Shown here in pieces: positions 44,052 through 54,859 of a DNA stretch of 64,000 nt. The position numbers and the translations under genes are program-made. The stretch lies in contig NC_084713.1 of the NCBI RefSeq assembly GCF_033807575.1, positions 17,459,389-17,523,388 of the forward strand, written 5' to 3'. Position 1 is the first letter of the stretch, and every line of letters begins with the position of its first letter. Under the pieces are notes generated by a model. The model did no database searches. It worked only from the letters and a program-made list of their open reading frames with translations, and had not been told where the DNA came from. The stretch is from Cydia pomonella (taxonomy: Eukaryota > Arthropoda > Insecta > Lepidoptera > Tortricidae).

Positions 44052-45141
44052 TTTCGCTGTATTCTTATAATATTAATAAGAAATTTGCATTTATCAACAA
44101 TTAGGGCGCCATTCCTGCCTGACGCGCGTTCACCGTTCACGAAAAATGTTTCCAATGCATAGACATATTCCAATGAATGACAGTTCGCATCTCATTCGCA
44201 TGTCATTGGTTGTTACTGGTCTGCTATCTATTTCCACTAATCACAGCGCAGAATACTGATAAACCAAAAAATATTATTGGTCAATTGGTCATACCTCATG
44301 CCTGGTCTATTTATTACAAAATTACGTTCTGTTTGTAATATAGTTGATTAGTGATGTACAAAATAATTAGAAATCATTATTTTACGTTGAGTTCAATCAT
44401 TAATAAGACACCCCGGAATCCCTTCGGTCTTGCAAATATGTTAAATGCGTGTTTATAATTATAGTTATAGAGGATTTCATGTTTCGTGAAAAAAATTAAA
44501 TCAAAATTGAAAAACATTCCAAAAAGTGTTCAACTTTATGTTACTGACCAGCAATTAAGATAATTGCAAAAATAAGAATCGTAAAATCATTATTATTCAT
44601 AATTTAATGATATTTAATGATGTGGGGACATCACTACGGGTATAAGTGTTTCTGTCTACGCAGACTGCGCAATATACGATTGTGTGTGTTTGGATTGTTT
44701 TTTTTTGTCGGTGGCAAACAAGCAAACAAGCATACGGCCCGCCTGATGGTAAGCAGTACGCCTGCAACTCCACATACAGACATATGTATATACACACACA
44801 AACATATATATTTGTAAGTACATTACTTTATAACAAATATTTTGAATTGAGTGTAATTTTGTCAATAGTTATGATTATTTGACTAGGCAGGCTATTTTTT
44901 ATTATGTTTTGCGTAAACTTTTGTGTCAAGCTAAGCGTGAATTGGCTCTTAAAATTGACGTTATGAACCCCTCCCCGACCCGCACCCGCTATATGTCTTT
45001 TCCTCTGCCACCTCCTTTTCGCTAATAATCAAGGTTCGCGGCTTTTGCGATAATAATTTCGAAAAGAAATAAATATTTCGTAATATTAACAACCTTTGGT
45101 TGGGCTTAAAGTGAAAAGCCTACTGAATATCTAATATCAAA
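44052..45141. promoter_or_regulatory. Divergent SMC3/SMYD5 intergenic region
   Basis: 1.09 kb between the two start codons, so both promoters and 5' UTRs should lie here. GC-richer patches occur near 44104-44135 and 44965-45045. No TATA box is obvious at either end. A SINE-like fragment sits at 44697-44772. Confidence 0.55.
44697..44772 (+). repeat. Lepidopteran SINE-like repeat, short copy
   Basis: T run, then GTCGGTGGCAAACAAGC, CGGCCCGCCTGATGGTAAGC and CGCCTGCAACTCC, as in 32730-32875. Confidence 0.75.
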
Positions 45142-45180
45142 ATGGCTGGCTTTGAAATAAAGACATGTAACAGCAAAAAG
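45142..45180 (+). CDS. SMYD5: SMYD5 coding exon 1
   Basis: MAGFEIKTCNSKK, followed by a GTAAG donor. The only ATG that joins in frame to the conserved GKAMFST strand of exon 2. Confidence 0.85.
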
Positions 45181-48100
45181 GTAAGATGCAAACACACATG
45201 TAAATTGTTACAGGACCTACAAATCATACTTATTTTTCTATTCATTATATATTCACAGGGTAAAGCGATGTTTTCTACAAAGAATTACGAACCAGGTGAT
45301 ATAATTCTGGAGGAGGATCCTTTAGTGTCATGCCAGTTTGCGTGGAACGCTGCATATAAATACATAGCATGTGATCATTGTATGAGGTTAGTTGTGATTA
45401 TTAAGCGGGCCACTCACACACCTGCCGCAGGGGCAATACCGGTCGCACGGCGGTCGGAGCAATTTTAGGTTGTTTTCTACACACTAGCCTGCCACTCAGT
45501 GTGTAAGTGATAGTCCCGCTGAACGCACGTCGACGAGAATGGCTCCTGTGTTATCAAATCACCAAAGGATTGGTATCGCCTTGGCACTTTCTGTGCTACC
45601 GAAAAAAAAGAGAAGATATTGGGTGAAGAACTGGTTGCAGAAAAGAGGCAAATTGTGCCACATGAACATAGTGAAAGAATTGGAAGTAGAGGATCTGACA
45701 AACTTTTTACGAATGGACATGGATTCTTTTGAAGAACTCCTGGCTATGGTAACACCAATAATGTCTACACTGTTGGCGAGTTCGCGATATATTTCGAACA
45801 TTAATTCGAAAGTTTGGTTTCGCATGTCGCGGTCAATTTTTTTTTTTTTTCATTTTATCCCACATGTGGGGCCGGCCTTTATATATATTCTATCTATTAT
45901 CCGTGTCCAAATTTCACGTTCTTTATTCATTGTGACCTCCGTTAGGTTCGGTAGTCGCCAATGAACTGACTGGAATTGTCCCAATCGTACTACACATGTA
46001 ACAACCTAGCAGGGCGGTAGATACAATCTAGGGAGCTAGGAAGGTCTTGCGCCCCTGCCGCCCTGCTGCAGGCCCAATCTAAAAGTTGCCCCTGCTTCTA
46101 TACACACATCACAATTAAGGAGGCAATTAAGGGTCCAATTCCAATATTGCCCCTGCGGCAGGTGTGTGAGTGGCCCGCTTTAGCTGTATCTTTATTTTTA
46201 AAGTCAATAATATTTCTTGTATCTTCACCTAAGACCACTGAAAGCAGAGCAGTCCCTCTTCATAGAATTGTCATTGCTTAAATAACATATTTTTGCTTAT
46301 GTTTCTGACTGTGTCGAAAATGAATAGGTTGGAAAGAACAAAATAAACGAAATAGAAATACTTATTATAAACCTTTAGTGTAAAAGATAAAACCAATATA
46401 ATTTACTCTTTGCCTTATTTTATTAAGTAAGTATATCTTCACAATACACAATAAATTAAATTAAATTAAAAATATTTATTTCGGACTCTGGTTCCATAAT
46501 TTGTTAGTATAATACACACAATACACTTACGACTACAACACTGTACAATTTACTTTACAACTAGTGTTAGTGACATACATTACTTAAACCTAAACCTAAT
46601 ATCTCCGGGGAGAGGCGCGCACTGGGGCATGCATCTTATCCCAATAACGCATTATCGGGCAATCTACCCGTTCAGCAAGTGAGCTCAAAATGCTGTTGGT
46701 GCTACCCAGAACTCTTCGCATCAAAGATGATATTCTGGTGCGTAAAATTGCGTGGAACCCCGGCACGCCCGCCGCCGCGAACATGCCGGACGCACTGCAA
46801 TAGCGAGGGTGCCCCATCAGCATCCTGAACGCATTGTTGTATTGAACTTTCAATACATTGACGGCCCTCTGAGAATAGCTAATCCAATAAGTTCCTATGT
46901 AATAATTTGGGCTGGAAAATCTGAAAAGCATCTCTTTAAGAGATGTGGTGTGTTTTAAAAATACAATATAATCTAAATAGTAACACATTTGATACCTACT
47001 TTTAATATTGATATGGCAGTATTTTCAAGTCAAGTGATCTGCTAAAATTCAAAGTCTTTTTTCTCCTATCCAAAACATTTCGAAATTCATTTCTAACTAT
47101 AAGTTTTCTTTCCAGGCCCCTAGAAACCCCCGAGCAAAACGTGAGACGTCTATCAGCCAACCCAGACATGGTGCTCCCACACCCAGATTGTTATGACTTG
47201 TGCCTGGACAACATCACCAGTTGTGACCAGTGTGGAGCGTATTACTGCTCGGAGAGCTGCCAGCAGCAGGCCTATGCGAAGTACCATAGGACAATATGCT
47301 ATGACACAAATGATTTGCAGCATCCTATTGCTGTGCTGTTGGAGGCTTGGAAGTGAGTTTATTCTTTATTTGAAGCACATAAAAACAAACAGTTTGATAA
47401 CTTTGAACCCTTGGTAATTTAAAGATACTCTCAAGTTTTGCATAAAAGTATAACAGAATTTTAGTAGATACTTACATTTTGGATTGGTTTTATTTTTCAT
47501 AAAAAAATGTTTTGACAGTCTTCTGTTGTTGAGGACAATACAGTTAATATAAATAAAATAAAAATAGCCTTTATTATTGAAGTTTTTATGTTTGTAAGTA
47601 TATTATTTATCATTTCCATCAGCAACTCCAACTCGTCCCTTGACGAAGGCCTCTTCCAAAGTCTTCCATTCTGGTCTATTTCTTGCAACACTCATCCAAG
47701 CTTTTCCTCCAGTCTTTTTTAGGTCGTTGGACCATCTGTACTGTTGTGGCCCGCTTTTTCTGGTGTTATATCTTGGGCACCACTCCACAAGTTCTCTAGT
47801 CCATTTATCTTTGTTTTCCCTCATTATGTGGCCAGCCCATCTCCACTTTTGTTGCTTGATCACTGAATACAGTTAGAGTGATATTTTAAAGGACCATGGG
47901 CAATTTTGTAAGGAGCCTGGTCCAAAAACCAACATAAATGAGACCTAGGTCATTAGATAGGTATTTCTATGTACATCATTTCATTCTATTTATAGGCAAC
48001 AAGCATTCCATTGCAGAACTGAGATATTTGTATTTTAGTCAAAATGTGTGATTTCCGCTTGGTGCCCATAGAACTAAATGAAGTACATAGAAATACCTAT

Positions 48101-51100
48101 CTAATGACTTAATTCTTAAGTCTGTTGGTTTCAGGCGCATTTTGACGCATAGTCCTTTTTTTTAGGCACTATCATAAAGCCAGGCCCTTTACACATTAGA
48201 AAACAAAAATAGAAAGAAATGTTTTAAATAAATTTGTAACTTTTTCTTATTAGGTACTATGTGTGTATATTAGGGAATGCAAACCGGTTTTAACCGAAAC
48301 CGAAAAAACCGGTTAAAACCGGTTTTTTGACGGAAACCCAAAACCGGGTTTTTAGAATTTGAAAAAACCGGTTTCGGTTTTATTCGTTTTTTTTTTATTT
48401 AACTAAGTTGCATGTTTTATTCATTATAAGGGTGTAAATCGGTCCTTAGCCGGTTGAATCGACATCAAATCAAATAATGTGGTGTTGTGTTAGTTTGATC
48501 AACAAACCAAAAAAATAATTTTATATAATTGGTTTGTTCCTATTCCTAGTTACAAATAACATTAAGTCATTTGACAATTCCCATACAATACAATAAAATA
48601 GTCAGATATTCTGTCTTTAATTTCGTGTATATACGAGGGCTGCTATTTATATATCCGGAAACCGGGATTACAATCTTCTTAAATAGTATATTTGACCTCC
48701 ATGGTAAAATTTGAACTTGTTTAAGTACTGGCCGGTATATTTTTTCTTTCTTATTAACGCTAGTGTTTTGTTTTTGACGGGTTTTAAATGTCATCTCGCT
48801 GCAAGAATGGAACTCACTCGTGAAAATATTCGTGCTATGATTTATTATGATTTTCGGCGTGGTTTAACGCAACAACAGTGCATAGATCAACTAACTTCAA
48901 CTTTTGGTGATGAAGCTCCAACTAAAACTACTGTGTATCACTGGTTTAGTGAGTTCAATCGTGGACGTAGTATGCTTACGGACGAAGTTAAGGCAGGTCG
49001 CCCGAAATCGGTCGTTGTACCACAAAATATTGAGGCTGTGCGAAAACTTATAATGGACGACCGACATGTTACGTACCGCGAGATAGATTCGACTCTGGGT
49101 ATATCTATGACTAGCATTAATAGCATATTACATGATCATTTAGCTGTAAAAAAAATTTGTTCGCGTTGGATACCGCACAACTTAACTAAGGAGCAAAAAG
49201 ATGCTGGCGTTGAATGGTGCAATAAAATGTTAAAAAAATATAACCGTGGTGACTCAAAGGCCGTTTATAACATCTATACAGGTGACGAATCCTGGATCTG
49301 CATGCGATCCCGAAACGAAGCAACAATCAACGGTATGGGTGTTTCAAAATGAGCCGAACCCTACGAAAGTTACTCGTGCAAAAAGTACATTGAAACAAAT
49401 GGTGGCCTGCTTCTTCGGTATTAATGGCCATGTAACTACAGTGCCACTAGAAAACCGTAAAACGGTTAATTCAGATTGGTACACGACCATTTGCTTACCG
49501 GAAGTATTTGAACAAATTTGTAAAACTAACCAGCGACGAAGAATCATTCTTCATCATGACAATGCCAGCTGTCATACGTCACGCGAAACAACTCTATTTT
49601 TGGAAGGTCAAAATGTGGAATTAACGGGTCATCCGCCGTACAGCCCTGACTTGGCACCCAATGATTTTTATTTATTTCCCAATATAAAAAATAAATTACG
49701 CGGTCAACGATTTTCGACCGCTGAAGATGCTGTCGACGCATTCAAACAACACGTTATGGAGGTACCTCAGGCGGAGTGGTAGAAGTGCTTCAAAAATTGG
49801 TTCACACGAATGCAAAAGTGCATAGATCATCAAGGGGAATACTTTGAAAAACAATAAAACCATTTTCAGCCGTGTACGTTTGTTTTTTTGTTTCCGGATA
49901 TATAAGTAGCAACCCTCGTACTATACTAGCATTCGTTTTTACACGTGAAGTAATCTTTTCTTTATTCCATGGCGATGAATTTAAGAATTGTTGATTCTAA
50001 AAACCGAAACCGGTTTTAACCGGTTTCGGTTTTTTTTGTGGTGAAACCGAAGAAAAAACCGGTTTTGAAAAACCTCCGGTTTTTGCATTCCCTAGTGTAT
50101 ATGTATATATGTAGGTATGTGACATATGATGACAAAAAAATACTTGGTATTAAAATAACGACAACAACTCATTTCATTTTCCAGGCCCCTCCACTACCCA
50201 CCAGAAACAACCAGCATCATGCTCTTAGTCCGGATACTAGCCTACATCCAGCAGAGCTCAGACCCAAGTTCAGCTGTTGCCACAATTAAGCAGTTCTGCC
50301 ACCGCACCATGAATGAGGATGAGGAAATTATGCACAAATTACTTGGAGACCAGTTTGTGGATCAGCTTAATATGCTGCGGGAGCTTACAGCCAATGTTGT
50401 TAATGGGGATGCTGTACAAGAGGTAACATTGAAAACCTATACAGCATTATTATAATTATAATTATATTATTATAATAGCCTTTATTTCAGACAAGTATTT
50501 TGTATGTACATTTCATTTTGTTGTTAACATATATATAATGTATATATTAATTTCCATCTGTATGCCTTTTGTAGGCAAAGGTAACTCTTTCCATTTATCC
50601 CTATCCTTTGTTATTGTAGTCCAGCAACCTCCTGCTGCGCTCTTAATCTCATCCCATCTTGTCACGGACAATGCGTAAGGAAGTTGCCTCGCGCGTATGC
50701 TCGCTCTGTGTGGACCCGGCTTAAGAGTTGCTGACTTATGCCTGTCGCCTATTATGTATACCAATTTTCTACTTAATCGATTTTTGGTAAGTCGAGCAAA
50801 TTAGCTGTGAAAGAGAGACACACAAGTGATCCTATAAGGCGTCCGTTTTTTCTTTTTGAGTTATGGAACCCTTCAAAAATAGCAGACACAACTCAGTTTT
50901 CTAAAAAACATGCTTCTTTCTTCCAGTTTCTCACTCCTGACGGCTTCTGCAGCCTAATGGCTCTAGTGGGCACAAATGGGCAGGGCATTGGCACCAGCCC
51001 CTTAGCCATGTGGGTCAACTCGGTGGTGGGGCTCACACTCTCCGATGACGAGAGGAGACAGCTGGACCTATTCCTCACCAGGATGTATGATAAAGTGCAG

Positions 51101-52668
51101 GAAGGTGAGCATAATCACTTATTTGCAATGAATCCATCTTTGAGGATTCCTTTGAAGTCACATATCCCGAAAGTCCAATCTAATTAGTACCTTAAATCAG
51201 ATTGCTAAGGTTGAAATTCTATTGGCGCGTATATAAATCGTAAAAAAACCTGGAAATGGCTTAACACGTGTCCATAATCGTTGAGAAATTCCGAGCTGTT
51301 TCATATTGACCTCAAAATCTAGGTGTCAGCTCTGATGAATATTGAACCAATAGAGGTTAATCCTCTAGGACCTGCTGGCTTCCTGGCCCAGCCATGAGCC
51401 AGTGGGTTCCAAATGGTTAAGAAAAACATTCTAAAAAGACCTTAAACCTTCTGTTTGTGAACACGGGTCTGTTTATGCTTATACGGGCTATAAATACCCT
51501 AAGGGAACTAGAATCGTTGTAGAAAATTATATTTGGTTCAATATTCATATGACTGTAATATTAAACAAGCAATGATAATTTCCAGAATCGGGCTCCTTTC
51601 TAAACACCGAAGGCTCTGGTCTCTTCAAGCTGCAAAGTGCTTGCAACCACAACTGTTCTCCCAACGCCGAGTCCACATTCCCGTACGGCAACCATCGGTT
51701 ACAACTTAAGGCCATCAAACCCATACGGCCTGGGGAAGAGATCTGTATCAGCTACTTGGATGAGTGCTTCTTGCAGAGGTCCAGGCATTCTAGGCAGAAA
51801 GTAAGTTACATTTAATAAATACTTCAAATTGCCTGCTAACTGCGCGCCCAACGGCGAGAAACATTCCCGTACGGCAACCATCGGTTACAACTTAAGGCCA
51901 TAAAACCCATACGACCTGGAGAAGAGATCCGTATCAGCTACATGGATGAGTGCTTCTGGAAGAGGTCCAGGCATTCTAGGTAGAAAGAAAGTTACATTTA
52001 AAATATACTTCAAAGTGCCTGCAACCACAACTGCACGCCCAACGCCGAGTCCACACTCCCGTACGGCAACCACCGGCTGCAACTTAAGGCCATCAAACCC
52101 ATACAGCCTGGGGAAGAGATCTGTATCAGCTACTTGGACGAGTGCTTCTTGCAGAGGTATCTATGCAGGTAACCATAACTGCGGGCCCAATGCAGAGTTC
52201 ACATTCCCGTACGGCAACCACCGACTGCAACTTATCGAATAAGATGTGTGTGATTGTATTTTCGTCATAAACACGGCAATAGTTTTGTTTTGTCCGTGTA
52301 CATTGGCCTTATACATTATTGGTACTTTGAACGGCCGAGTGAATGATTTTATCTCTATTTTATAATTGATGTGAGTAAAATTCTACAAACTAAAATAAAA
52401 CCTCGAAAAACTACAATAAAATCTACTCAAAGGTTGCTTAGAAGAGATCCCTTATAGGGATAAGTTCGCCATTGCCTCAACTTCTGTAAATTTTATGTAA
52501 ACCTGTGTTGTGTACAATAAAGAGATTATTAATACTACTACTTTTCCCCAACAGGAGCTTGCCCAGAACTACCTCTTCGTGTGCGACTGCCACCGCTGCC
52601 TCTCCGAGTCCTCGCAACCAGAGTGCACCAGCGAGGAGGAAATGTCCGAAGAAGACGCGGACGACTGA
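45142..52668 (+). CDS. SMYD5: SMYD5, SET and MYND domain protein (7 coding exons)
   Basis: SMYD5 is a SET-domain lysine methyltransferase with a MYND-type zinc region. Reported substrates in vertebrates include histone H4 and, more recently, ribosomal protein; which applies here is unknown. Seven exons total 1149 bases with consistent phases, giving 382 residues (about 418 in human). The N-terminal SET strand GKAMFSTKNYEPGD is at about 14-27. The zinc region has CDHC near 50 and CDQCGAYYC...C...H...C to about 117. HYPPETTSIMLL, HKLLGD and TPDGFCSLMALVGTNGQGIG are typical of SMYD5. The SET core is NHNCSPNAE (about 294-302) and EEICISYLD (about 324-332). Post-SET cysteines CDCHRC lie at about 355-360. 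The acidic tail EEEMSEEDADD is shorter than the vertebrate poly-Glu tail. Confidence 0.95.
45259..45386 (+). CDS. SMYD5: SMYD5 coding exon 2
   Basis: GKAMFSTKNYEPGDIILEED to YIACDHCMR, covering the SET-N strand and the first zinc cysteines. The GTTAG donor lies only 17 bases before a Harbinger insertion. Confidence 0.94.
45404..46179 (+). mobile_element. PIF/Harbinger relic with TTA target duplication
   Basis: Inverted termini AGCGGGCCACTCACACACCT and its complement extend about 34 bases. TTA is duplicated at 45401-45403 and 46180-46182. At 776 bp it is internally deleted. The frame at 45539-45790 encodes RRYWVKNWLQKRGKLCHMN and LRMDMDSFEELLAMV, matching the N terminus of HARBI1-type transposases; no catalytic triad is left. 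It lies in SMYD5 intron 2. Confidence 0.85.
46438..46990 (-). pseudogene. LINE 3' fragment (polymerase C terminus)
   Basis: The minus strand encodes VLKVQYNNAFRMLMGHPRYC, SASGMFAAAGVPGFHAILR and SSLMRRVLGSTNSILSSLAE, the C-terminal region of a common insect LINE polymerase family. The AAATTAAATTAAATTAAAAA run at its left is the likely 3' tail. The catalytic core is absent. Confidence 0.75.
47116..47352 (+). CDS. SMYD5: SMYD5 coding exon 3 (MYND-type zinc region)
   Basis: PLETPEQNVRRLSANPDMVL, then CDQCGAYYCSESCQQQAYAK and the YHRTIC ligands, ending VLLEAWK. CAG acceptor, GTGAG donor. Confidence 0.95.
47590..47870 (-). pseudogene. LINE endonuclease-polymerase C-terminal fragment
   Basis: The minus strand encodes KQQKWRWAGHIMRENKDKWT, GPQQYRWSNDLKK and WMSVARNRPEWKTLEEAF, the RTE-like WAGHxxR...RWxDDxxK...AxxRxxWxxLxEAF signature. 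Truncated at both ends. Confidence 0.75.
48634..49918 (+). mobile_element. mariner transposon, inactive
   Basis: 1285 bp with about 29-bp inverted termini CGAGGGCTGCTATTTATATA and its near-complement (two mismatches), and TA at both sides. The size and the DD34D-type transposase fit mariner. Inserted inside a hAT-type MITE. Confidence 0.93.
48807..49857 (+). pseudogene. mariner transposase, frameshifted and with a stop
   Basis: Starts MELTRENIRAMIYYDFRRGL. The helix-turn-helix region includes TKTTVYHWFSEFNRG and DEVKAGRPKSV. The first catalytic Asp is in TGDESWI, after which the frame shifts near 49300. The second is in ILHHDNASCH, and the third lies in SPDLAPNDFYLFP. A TAG at 49780 then cuts the last 25 or so residues; readable codons continue to TAA at about 49857. 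Cannot make active transposase. Confidence 0.92.
50185..50422 (+). CDS. SMYD5: SMYD5 coding exon 4
   Basis: PLHYPPETTSIMLLVRILAY to GDAVQE, including NEDEEIMHKLLGDQF, a segment specific to SMYD5. The preceding intron carries the nested hAT/mariner insertion. Confidence 0.95.
50530..50722 (-). pseudogene. LINE fragment and GC-rich repeat scrap
   Basis: The minus strand reads TRWDEIKSAAGGCWTTITKD and RDKWKELPLP, a degraded RTE-like C terminus. Its outer end carries GCTCTGTGTGGACC, shared with 5960-6105. Confidence 0.5.
50927..51104 (+). CDS. SMYD5: SMYD5 coding exon 5
   Basis: FLTPDGFCSLMALVGTNGQG to RMYDKVQE, with the conserved IGTSPLAMWV. CAG acceptor; the donor splits a glutamate codon after one base. 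Confidence 0.95.
51105..51585. other. SMYD5 intron 5, nothing recognised
   Basis: Ordinary intron sequence, with one small inverted pair around CCAGCCATGAGCCAG near 51380. No repeat assigned. Confidence 0.4.
51586..51800 (+). CDS. SMYD5: SMYD5 coding exon 6 (SET core)
   Basis: SGSFLNTEGSGLFKLQSACN, then NHNCSPNAE and EEICISYLD, the cofactor-binding and catalytic-pocket motifs of SET domains. It is followed by three degenerate tandem copies of itself. Confidence 0.96.
51821..51985 (+). pseudogene. SMYD5 exon 6 duplicate 1 (degenerate)
   Basis: Repeats the second half of exon 6 with CCCGTACGGCAACCATCGGT and CTTAAGGCCAT intact, up to CAGGCATTCTAGG. TGCTAACTG replaces the NHNC codons, several bases are lost after AACGGCGAG, and TAG replaces the CAG near its end. 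The donor became GAAAGT. Confidence 0.88.
52007..52156 (+). pseudogene. SMYD5 exon 6 duplicate 2 (frame intact)
   Basis: Encodes LQSACNHNCTPNAESTLPYG, then NHRLQLKAIKP and EEICISYLDECFLQR with no stop, followed by GTAT. It preserves the SET motifs but lacks the first third of exon 6 and has no clear acceptor, so it is probably not spliced in. Confidence 0.88.
52164..52233 (+). pseudogene. SMYD5 exon 6 duplicate 3 (short)
   Basis: Starts at GCAGGTAACCATAACTGCGG and keeps CCGTACGGCAACCACCGACT and GCAACTT, then leaves the exon sequence. About 70 bases. Confidence 0.8.
52555..52668 (+). CDS. SMYD5: SMYD5 coding exon 7 (post-SET and stop)
   Basis: ELAQNYLFVCDCHRCLSESS, then CTSEEEMSEEDADD and TGA. 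AACAG acceptor. The cysteines complete the post-SET zinc site. Confidence 0.95.
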   Translation, partial: ELAQNYLFVCDCHRCLSESSQPECTSEEEMSEEDADD

Positions 52669-54674
52669 TGCTCCAACCTGCTGGCCTTCTGCTTACTTGG
52701 CCTGTAAGAATGGACCCTATGTGCAGTGCTTAAGGTGCAATTTTAAGTGGCAGTTGACCGAAATGTGAAGTAAATTAAATTGTGTAGCAAGTGAAAAGTG
52801 ACCTAATTGTACAGAGATTAAGCTTCAGTTTTTAGTAAGTGAAGGAGCCGCGAATGACTGTCGTTACAATCTGCTAGTTTTCGGCCTGAAGATAGACTTT
52901 GCGTGGATTGCAGTACTAAGGCTTCATTCGCACGGGCGCTTTTACAACGCGCGTTATAAAAGCGTTTGAATGACACAAATGGATACCCGTTTATCTAATC
53001 ACACGATGGCGGTGGCGCTTTTTTATTGAGCCATTAATTCGAAAGGGGTTGGCGGGTCGAAGTATTTAACAGATGGCGCTAGCGTAGTTTGCCCTGTCAA
53101 TCCCTAGAAATTGTGTCAAATTCTTGCTTTTTTTTGAGATTTTATGACCTGGATTCCAGCCCTTTACTTACCTTTTGAACGCCACGCCTATCGTACGCGG
53201 TGCGTAATAGTGAACCTTGTCGGTACGCATGAAGGTTGATATTGGGCTGTAGCCGCGCGCGTCATTTGACGTCTTTGGCGGTCAAAAGGTTAAGCCAGAT
53301 CTTATAGAAAAAACTAGAGGTAGAGAGGCAAGCTATTATGATGGCACCATATATGCAAACCTTTGACTGTTGCCAACCCCATTTAGCGTACGGAATATCT
53401 AACGTCAGGTAACACGACGCTTTTTAAACTCTCGTGTGAGAGAGGCCTTAAGGGGCAATTTTAAGTGGACAGAACTGGCTGTAAGCATGTTCCCAGAAAA
53501 AGAACCTCCATTGTACAGATATTAAGGTTCAGTTTTAATTGTAAGGACAACGAGTACGAAAGTAAGTGAAATATTTTAAATTTTGCTGTTATTAATTAAG
53601 ATACTAATAGGACCAATCTGCATTTCTTATTTTGTCGTAGCTATGTACCTATTCTATGTAATATAAATGGGTAATCTCATATTTAGCGTTTTTGTGTTAG
53701 TCTAGTATAGTAAAATGACTTTAGCAAAATATATTTTCTTGATTTGGTCTCCTTTATTTCCTATATTGTGAACATATAAAATTTCACTATGGCGTATATT
53801 ATATGAGTACAGTGAATTTAGATATATACTAGCATATGTAAAACGTATAGCAATATAAGTGTCCAAAACCTATAGTGTATTTTGTAGTCTATGATGATAT
53901 GAATAATATTTTGAGATTTACTGGTAGGTATTGTCCCAAATCATATTTAATTAGCTAAGAAAACATGTCATATGAAATACATCCTTATAACACCAGTAGG
54001 TATACAATAGGTGTACAATTTTATTGCAAATATAAATAGAAAAGTAAATTAATACTTTTAATAATTAATACTGTAAAATATTCTCATGATCACGTGTATA
54101 ATAAACCAAAATTACAATCACAGAGCTAAGAGATAGGTAGAGGTAGGTTGGATCCGTTGGATTAACACATACTATTGTGTATTTCTTTAGGGATTCAACA
54201 AAACGTAAACAAACTTTGATAAGGTATTTTATTGGGCAATAATGTTCTTCAAGTCAAATAATTTAACTAATTGTGTCAAAACTTACAGAAGTTATACTAC
54301 GATATATTACTTACTCAATATAACAATGAAGCTGCTATAATCGTGTTATTTTGCTAATAGGAATACGATTTGATTAATGAATAGTAATTTAGTTTTTTAA
54401 TATTTGGTATTACTTCGCCTTAGTAAAGAATCTAAAACGAGACGGAATGTATAATCGTTAGGAGAGGTCGTTCAGTGATAGATCCAGGCAGTTTTCTATT
54501 TAGTTGGTTAACTGATAAATGTTTCAAGTACCCGAAAATGTAAAAACACATTGTTTACATTATTTAACTACCTAAAGAAATATACTATATTAACTGTGAC
54601 TTCATGATTTTGCAGGCTTACATACCCATACTCGTCGAATTTGAGCCATTCACTACTCGCTTTCGAGTTCTGTA
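52669..54674. other. SMYD5 3' flank and intergenic DNA
   Basis: Follows the SMYD5 stop. GCTTCATTCGCACGGGCGCT at about 52920 and GTGTGAGAGAGGCC near 53450 look like the ends of a degraded dispersed repeat. The AATAAA at 54100 is one of several possible polyadenylation signals. No coding sequence. Confidence 0.4.
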
Positions 54675-54859
54675 CCCCTAGTGTAAATATTTTCGACAGC
54701 GAAACGTGACGTACGCGTTTGCGTTAAGTGTCATTTTGTATGAGATTTTTGACTTTCCAAAACGTCCCGCTTGGCGCGCTGTTTAAAAACCCATACAAAA
54801 TGAGACTTAACGCAAACGCGTACGTCACGTTTCGCTATCAACTAAATTTACACTAGGGG
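54675..54859. mobile_element. Palindromic MITE with CCCCTAGTGTAAAT termini
   Basis: Arms of about 70 bp that share GCGAAACGTGACGTACGCGT and the complement AACGCAAACGCGTACGTCAC. The centre is GC-rich. Confidence 0.85.

Larger units (their letters stand above)
48271..50094. mobile_element. hAT-type MITE with 8-bp target duplication, carrying a mariner
   Basis: Termini TAGGGAATGCAAACCGG and CCGGTTTTTGCATTCCCTA are inverted. GTGTATAT is duplicated exactly at 48263-48270 and 50095-50102. Both ends hold alternating AACCGG/CCGGTT blocks. Without the mariner the element is about 0.54 kb and noncoding, so it depended on an outside hAT transposase. Confidence 0.88.
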
